This document shows, piece after piece, positions 60,510 through 64,000 of a stretch of DNA of 64,000 bases. Location of the stretch: contig NZ_VLIY01000004.1 in the NCBI RefSeq assembly GCF_007489285.1, positions 1-64,000 of the forward strand, read 5' to 3'. The notes below the pieces were generated by a model, which worked only from the letters and a program-made list of their open reading frames with translations, did not search any database and was not told the origin of the DNA. How positions within the stretch are numbered: the first letter of the stretch is position 1; each line of letters starts with the position of its first letter. The translations under genes and the position numbers were made by a program. This stretch comes from Skermania sp. ID1734 (lineage in GTDB: Bacteria; Actinomycetota; Actinomycetes; Mycobacteriales; Mycobacteriaceae).

Positions 60510-61775
60510 ATGGTGATCATCGACCCCGAACAGCTGCAGCAGTGGTCGCTGCTGGCGGTCGATGAGCTGACCGATCAGCAGGTTCTTGATTCGATCGCGA
60601 AGGTGACGCAGGCGCACAACGTGTTGGCCGGGGTGCAGGCGCGCTTGCTGGCCGGGATGGAAAACCGCGGCCTGGCCGGGGAGCTGGGGGCGACGTCGAC
60701 GGCGGGGTGGCTGGCCGATTCCGGGCGGGTGGATCCCGCCGCGGCGAAACGACAGGTCGCGGTGGCCCGCTCGCTGGGGACGTTGCCGGTCATGGCCGCG
60801 GCTTTACGGCAGGGGGAGATTTCCGCGGTGCACGCCGAGGCGATCGTGGCGGCGATCAGCGCCCTGCAGCGAGCGTGTCCGGCCGCGGATGTGGGTGCGG
60901 CCGAACAGCAGTTGGTCGAGGTGGCTTTGGCCGGGACTCCGGCGGCGGTGCGCGAAACCGGCCGCGACCTGGTGTTGAGCCACGCGCCGGAGCGCGAGCC
61001 GGTCGCCGAGGACCCCGAACTCAACCGCCTCGACTACGGCACCGGCCGTGACGGGCGCGGCAAACTACGCGCCGACCTGGACAAACTCACCTTCGAAAAG
61101 CTGCGGTCGGTCCTCGAACCCCTCGCCGCGCCGCGCCCGGGACCGGACGGGGAACCCGACCCCCGCTCGGCGTCGCAGCGCCGCGCCGACGCCCTCAGCG
61201 ACCTCTTGGATGCGCAGTTGAGTGGTCGCGGTGGTGGTGGGGTGGGGCGGGCGCAGGTGATGCTGGTCGCCGAAGCCAAAGACTTGGTGGGCAAGGCCAC
61301 GTTCGTCGACGAGGCCGGGCGCGTGAAAGACACTCGGTGGCCGTTTCACCTGTCCTGGACCGGGTCGGTGTCACGCCAGGTCGCCCAGATGCTGGCCTGT
61401 GACTGCGAGGTCACCGTGGTCGTGGTCGACGGCAACCGGGTGCCGTTGGATGTCGGGCGCAGCGAACGCCTCGTCACCCCCGCCATCCGCAAAGCACTTA
61501 TCGTGCGCGACGACGGCTGCGCGGTACCCGGCTGCGGGCGCCCACCGCACTGGTGCGATGCCCATCATGTCCGCGAGTGGATCGATGGTGGTGAAACGAA
61601 ACTCGACAACATGGTGCTCCTGTGCCGAGCACATCACCGCATGATCCACCGCGGCACCTGGCAGGTTTTCCTCGGCGAGGACGGCCACCCCTGGTTCATC
61701 CCACCGAAAACCCTCGACCCCGACCGAAAACCCATCCCGGCTCACAACCGACGACGAAGACCGGCGGCCGCATGA
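60510..61775 (+). CDS. DUF222/13E12-type protein with HNH endonuclease domain
   Basis: A 421-residue protein of the 13E12 repeat family common in Mycobacteriales. DUF222 covers residues 40-330, with GWLADSGRVDPAAAKRQVAV and GEISAVHAEAI. The C-terminal HNH nuclease has CAVPGCGRPPHWCDAHHVREW and LCRAHHRMIH, with the metal and catalytic histidines present. These genes are multicopy and may be parts of mobile introns or repair proteins; the role is unknown. Confidence 0.88.
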   Translation: MVIIDPEQLQQWSLLAVDELTDQQVLDSIAKVTQAHNVLAGVQARLLAGMENRGLAGELGATSTAGWLADSGRVDPAAAKRQVAVARSLGTLPVMAAALRQGEISAVHAEAIVAAISALQRACPAADVGAAEQQLVEVALAGTPAAVRETGRDLVLSHAPEREPVAEDPELNRLDYGTGRDGRGKLRADLDKLTFEKLRSVLEPLAAPRPGPDGEPDPRSASQRRADALSDLLDAQLSGRGGGGVGRAQVMLVAEAKDLVGKATFVDEAGRVKDTRWPFHLSWTGSVSRQVAQMLACDCEVTVVVVDGNRVPLDVGRSERLVTPAIRKALIVRDDGCAVPGCGRPPHWCDAHHVREWIDGGETKLDNMVLLCRAHHRMIHRGTWQVFLGEDGHPWFIPPKTLDPDRKPIPAHNRRRRPAAA

Positions 61776-61903
61776 TGGCGATCTGCCGGCACCTCGAACG
61801 TGGGTAAACACTAGCATTTTACGCGAATCATCGTTAACTTATGTGGGAGGTAGCACCGTCGAGACAGGTGGGGCAACACGCACGCCGAAAGAAGGAGCCA
61901 GAC

Positions 61904-63049
61904 ATGGGCGTCGAATTCACCTCGGAGCAGCGGGATTTCGCCAGCGCGATCGCCGAGTTCTGCCAGCGGGAGGCGGGCACACGGGAAAAGCGCGACGCGC
62001 TGACCAAGAACGGAGCCGAACCACACAACCAGGCCCTCTACGAGAAGATGGCGAAACTCGGCTGGCTCGGCGTCACCATCCCCGAGGAGTACGGCGGATC
62101 GGACGGGTCGATGGTCGACATGTGCATCCTGCTCTCCGAGATCGCCCGCGGCATGGCACCGGTGGGCGCGATCGGCCCGACGCTGATCACTGGCGGCGCC
62201 TTTACCCGATTCGGCAGCGCGGCCCAGAAGGACAACGTCTTGCGAGGCATTGTTCGCGGTGCCTCACAATCGATTTCGATGTCCGAGCCGGAGGCGGGAT
62301 CCGACGTCGGCAATCTGAAATGCAAAGCCGAAAAGACCGCCGACGGCTGGCTGATCAACGGCCAGAAGACGTGGTGTTCCAACGCTCGCATCTCGGAGAA
62401 CATCTTGCTTGTTGCTCGGACCAGTCGAGGCCAGAACAAGCACGAGGGCCTGACCATGTTTCAGGTGCCGGCCGGAATCGACGGGCTGACCATCGTCCCG
62501 ATCGAGTTAATGGGCGGACAAAAGGAGACCAACGACCTCTACTTCAGCGACTGCCTGCTCCCAGAGGACTCGGTTGTCGGGGAGGTGGACAACGGTTGGC
62601 GTCAATTGATGACGGGCCTGAATTTCGAACGGCTCGTCCTCGCCGCGATGAGTCTCGGCGCCGCCGAACGCGCCTTCGCCGACACGCTCGCCTACGTGAC
62701 TCAGCGCAAGCAGTTCGGCCGCCCGATCGGCTCGTTCCAGGCCCTGCGGCATCGAATCGCCGACCTCGCCACGGAGATCGAATGCACGAAGCTGCTGGTG
62801 TACAGCGTTGCCCGGGAAGCGGATGCATACCCCGACCGGATGCTCGCACGTGAAGCGTCGATGGCCAAACTGAAGGCGACGGAAACCGCGCAGAAGGTCT
62901 CGCTGGCCGGAATGCAGATGATGGGCGGCTACGGCTACGCCACCGAGTTCGACATGGAACGCCACGTCCGTGGCGCGCTGGTGTCGACCATCTTCGGTGG
63001 CACGAGCGAAATCCAGCGCGACATCATTGGCAAGACGTATGGGCTCTAG
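61904..63049 (+). CDS. Acyl-CoA dehydrogenase
   Basis: A 381-residue FAD enzyme of fatty-acid or branched-chain acyl-CoA oxidation. SMSEPEAGSDVGNLKC is the flavin/substrate signature and GGYGYATEFDMERHVRGA the C-terminal block. The usual Glu near the C-terminus (YEGT) is Gly here (FGGTSEIQ); instead NFERLVLAA has Glu242 at the position of the base in isovaleryl-CoA dehydrogenase. The ATG follows GAAGGAG by 6 bases. The spacer has GTTAACTT, as does that of the next gene. Confidence 0.9.
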   Translation: MGVEFTSEQRDFASAIAEFCQREAGTREKRDALTKNGAEPHNQALYEKMAKLGWLGVTIPEEYGGSDGSMVDMCILLSEIARGMAPVGAIGPTLITGGAFTRFGSAAQKDNVLRGIVRGASQSISMSEPEAGSDVGNLKCKAEKTADGWLINGQKTWCSNARISENILLVARTSRGQNKHEGLTMFQVPAGIDGLTIVPIELMGGQKETNDLYFSDCLLPEDSVVGEVDNGWRQLMTGLNFERLVLAAMSLGAAERAFADTLAYVTQRKQFGRPIGSFQALRHRIADLATEIECTKLLVYSVAREADAYPDRMLAREASMAKLKATETAQKVSLAGMQMMGGYGYATEFDMERHVRGALVSTIFGGTSEIQRDIIGKTYGL

Positions 63050-63081
63050 CATCATCGTGAATTTCTGTTAACTTGGCAGTC

Positions 63082-63903
63082 ATGACCGAGACTGGAACCA
63101 ACGGCATCTCCATCGGCGGCGACGGTGCCGTCCTCGCCGAGCAGCGCGGACGCGTCCTGCTGGTGACGATCAACCGACCAGAGGCGCGCAACGCGGTCAA
63201 CGCCGCGGTCAGCCTTGGCATCGGCGAGGCACTCGACTACGCCGACGAGCACAACGATGTGTGGGTCGTCATCATCACCGGCGCGGGCGACAAGTCCTTC
63301 TGCGCCGGCCAGGATCTCAAAGAAGCGGCGCGTGGAGTGTTTCTGACCGATCCGCGCGCCGAGCGGTGGGGCTTCGCCGGGTTCGTCTAGCACGCGATAT
63401 CAAAGCCGATTATCGCCGCCGTCAACGGATTTGCCCTTGGCGGCGGAACCGAACTGGTGTTGGCCAGCGATCTCGCGGTAGCCGCCGAGACTGCTGCCTT
63501 TGGGCTGCCCGAGGTCAAACGCGGCCTGGTCGCCGCGGCCGGTGGGGCATTCAGGCTTGGGCGGCAGATCCCGCCGAAGGTCGCCATGGAGGCGATGCTC
63601 ACCGGCCAACCAATATCGGCCGAACGCGCACTGCAGTTGGGCTTGGTCAATCGCGTCGTCCCCGCCGATCGACTGCTGGACGAGGCGTTCGCGCTCGCCG
63701 ATCTGATCGTCGAGAACGCGCCAGTGGCGGTCCAGGTCAGCAAGCGCATCGCGGCTGGCATCACGGATGGCGCGATTCCCGCGGAGGAAGCGGACTGGAC
63801 GCGCACAACCTCCGAAATGGGCCGACTGTTCTCCAGCGCCGACGCCAAAGAGGGCATGCGCGCATTCGCGGAAAAGCGGCCACCACACTGGAAGGGGGAG
63901 TAA
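63082..63903 (+). pseudogene. Enoyl-CoA hydratase/isomerase, interrupted by in-frame TAG
   Basis: The crotonase fold is coded in one frame over 274 codons, but TAG at 63388-63390 divides it. Before the stop are NRPEARNAVN and AGDKSFCAGQDLKE; after it, in the same frame, SKPIIAAVNGFALGGGTELVLASDL with the oxyanion motif. The stop replaces a residue between GFV and HAISKP, probably Gln by one base change (CAG to TAG). A nonsense mutation, a sequencing error or readthrough could explain it. The second part has no start close to the stop. Confidence 0.85.
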
Positions 63904-63965
63904 TTCCGCTAATGCGGAGCTGAACCAGCCATCTATCCGATACTGCGGACCAATATGATGCTCGC

Positions 63966-64000
63966 ATGTCGAGATACGCAGTCGTCGGTCTGGTGGCGCT
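63966..64000 (+). CDS. Start of a gene cut by the window edge
   Basis: ATG at 63966 begins MSRYAVVGLVA and runs out of the window. TATGAT, a possible -10, ends about 8 bases upstream of the ATG, which would fit a leaderless mRNA. The hydrophobic opening could be a signal peptide, but eleven residues do not allow a family assignment. Confidence 0.4.
   Translation, partial: MSRYAVVGLVA

Overview
The window is high-GC actinobacterial chromosome, almost certainly from the Mycobacteriales (Nocardia/Rhodococcus-like rather than Mycobacterium itself). The main reason is gene order. From about 5.8 to 43.0 kb the genes follow the order I know for Mycobacterium tuberculosis Rv3644c to Rv3683: holB, topA, Rv3647c-like, cspA, helicase, tad/flp secretion operon, ssd, 6C RNA, HAD phosphatase, Ms1-like RNA, Rv3662c-like, acs, holin-like protein, ephE, marP, Nudix, thioredoxin-like, nth, crp, MBL hydrolase, RidA, two ArsA-like ATPases, whiB4, ponA2, YqeY-like, metallophosphatase, tRNA-Pro. 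WhiB, Rv1747-like FHA-ABC, 13E12-type HNH and MarP proteins fit the same group. The species cannot be named from the sequence alone.

Layout. (1) 1-5.7 kb: an IS256-family insertion sequence end, then the right end of an integrative element (small minus-strand genes, a RepA/RecA-like ATPase, an excisionase-like HTH protein and a tyrosine integrase) abutting the 3' end of tRNA-Thr(CGT). (2) 5.8-43.0 kb: conserved core. Breaks in it include a DinB-family gene, a saccharopine-dehydrogenase-like reductase with a small upstream ORF, a VapBC module and an APC permease. (3) 43.1-48.2 kb, after tRNA-Pro(CGG): a second PIN-type toxin/antitoxin pair, a DUF1801 gene, an alpha/beta hydrolase behind a leader peptide and attenuator-like RNA, and an ECF sigma factor, DHFR-like, 2-oxoglutarate oxygenase and Ada-like zinc protein group. 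(4) 48.6-56.5 kb: an oxidative cluster with two MpaB/latex-clearing-type (DUF2236) oxygenases, a Baeyer-Villiger-type flavin monooxygenase and a CrtC-like protein, with a TetR regulator divergent from a palindromic operator and a regulator made of two TetR units. (5) 56.7-64 kb: LuxR-type HTH protein, lipoprotein, molbindin, FHA-ABC exporter, HNH/DUF222 protein, acyl-CoA dehydrogenase and an enoyl-CoA hydratase gene broken by an in-frame TAG.

How the genes work together. The Ssd-TadA-TadB-TadC-pilin-TadE genes are a Flp/Tad-type pilus or secretion operon, mostly joined by 4-base ATGA or GTGA overlaps. Between tadA and tadB a 68-bp unit is repeated so that it forms two 23-codon micro-ORFs, each overlapping the next by ATGA. 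This is the architecture described for mycobacterial MIRU repeats. MarP, Nudix and the thioredoxin-like gene are coupled in the same way, and the two ArsA-like ATPases overlap by ATGA.

The most notable non-coding signals are a 6C RNA with two C6 loops, an Ms1/MTS2823-like RNA locus with a near-consensus promoter, and a leader-peptide region with two mutually exclusive pairings upstream of a serine hydrolase. The best candidate for an undescribed pathway is the DUF2236/BVMO/CrtC-like cluster at 48.6-56.5 kb.
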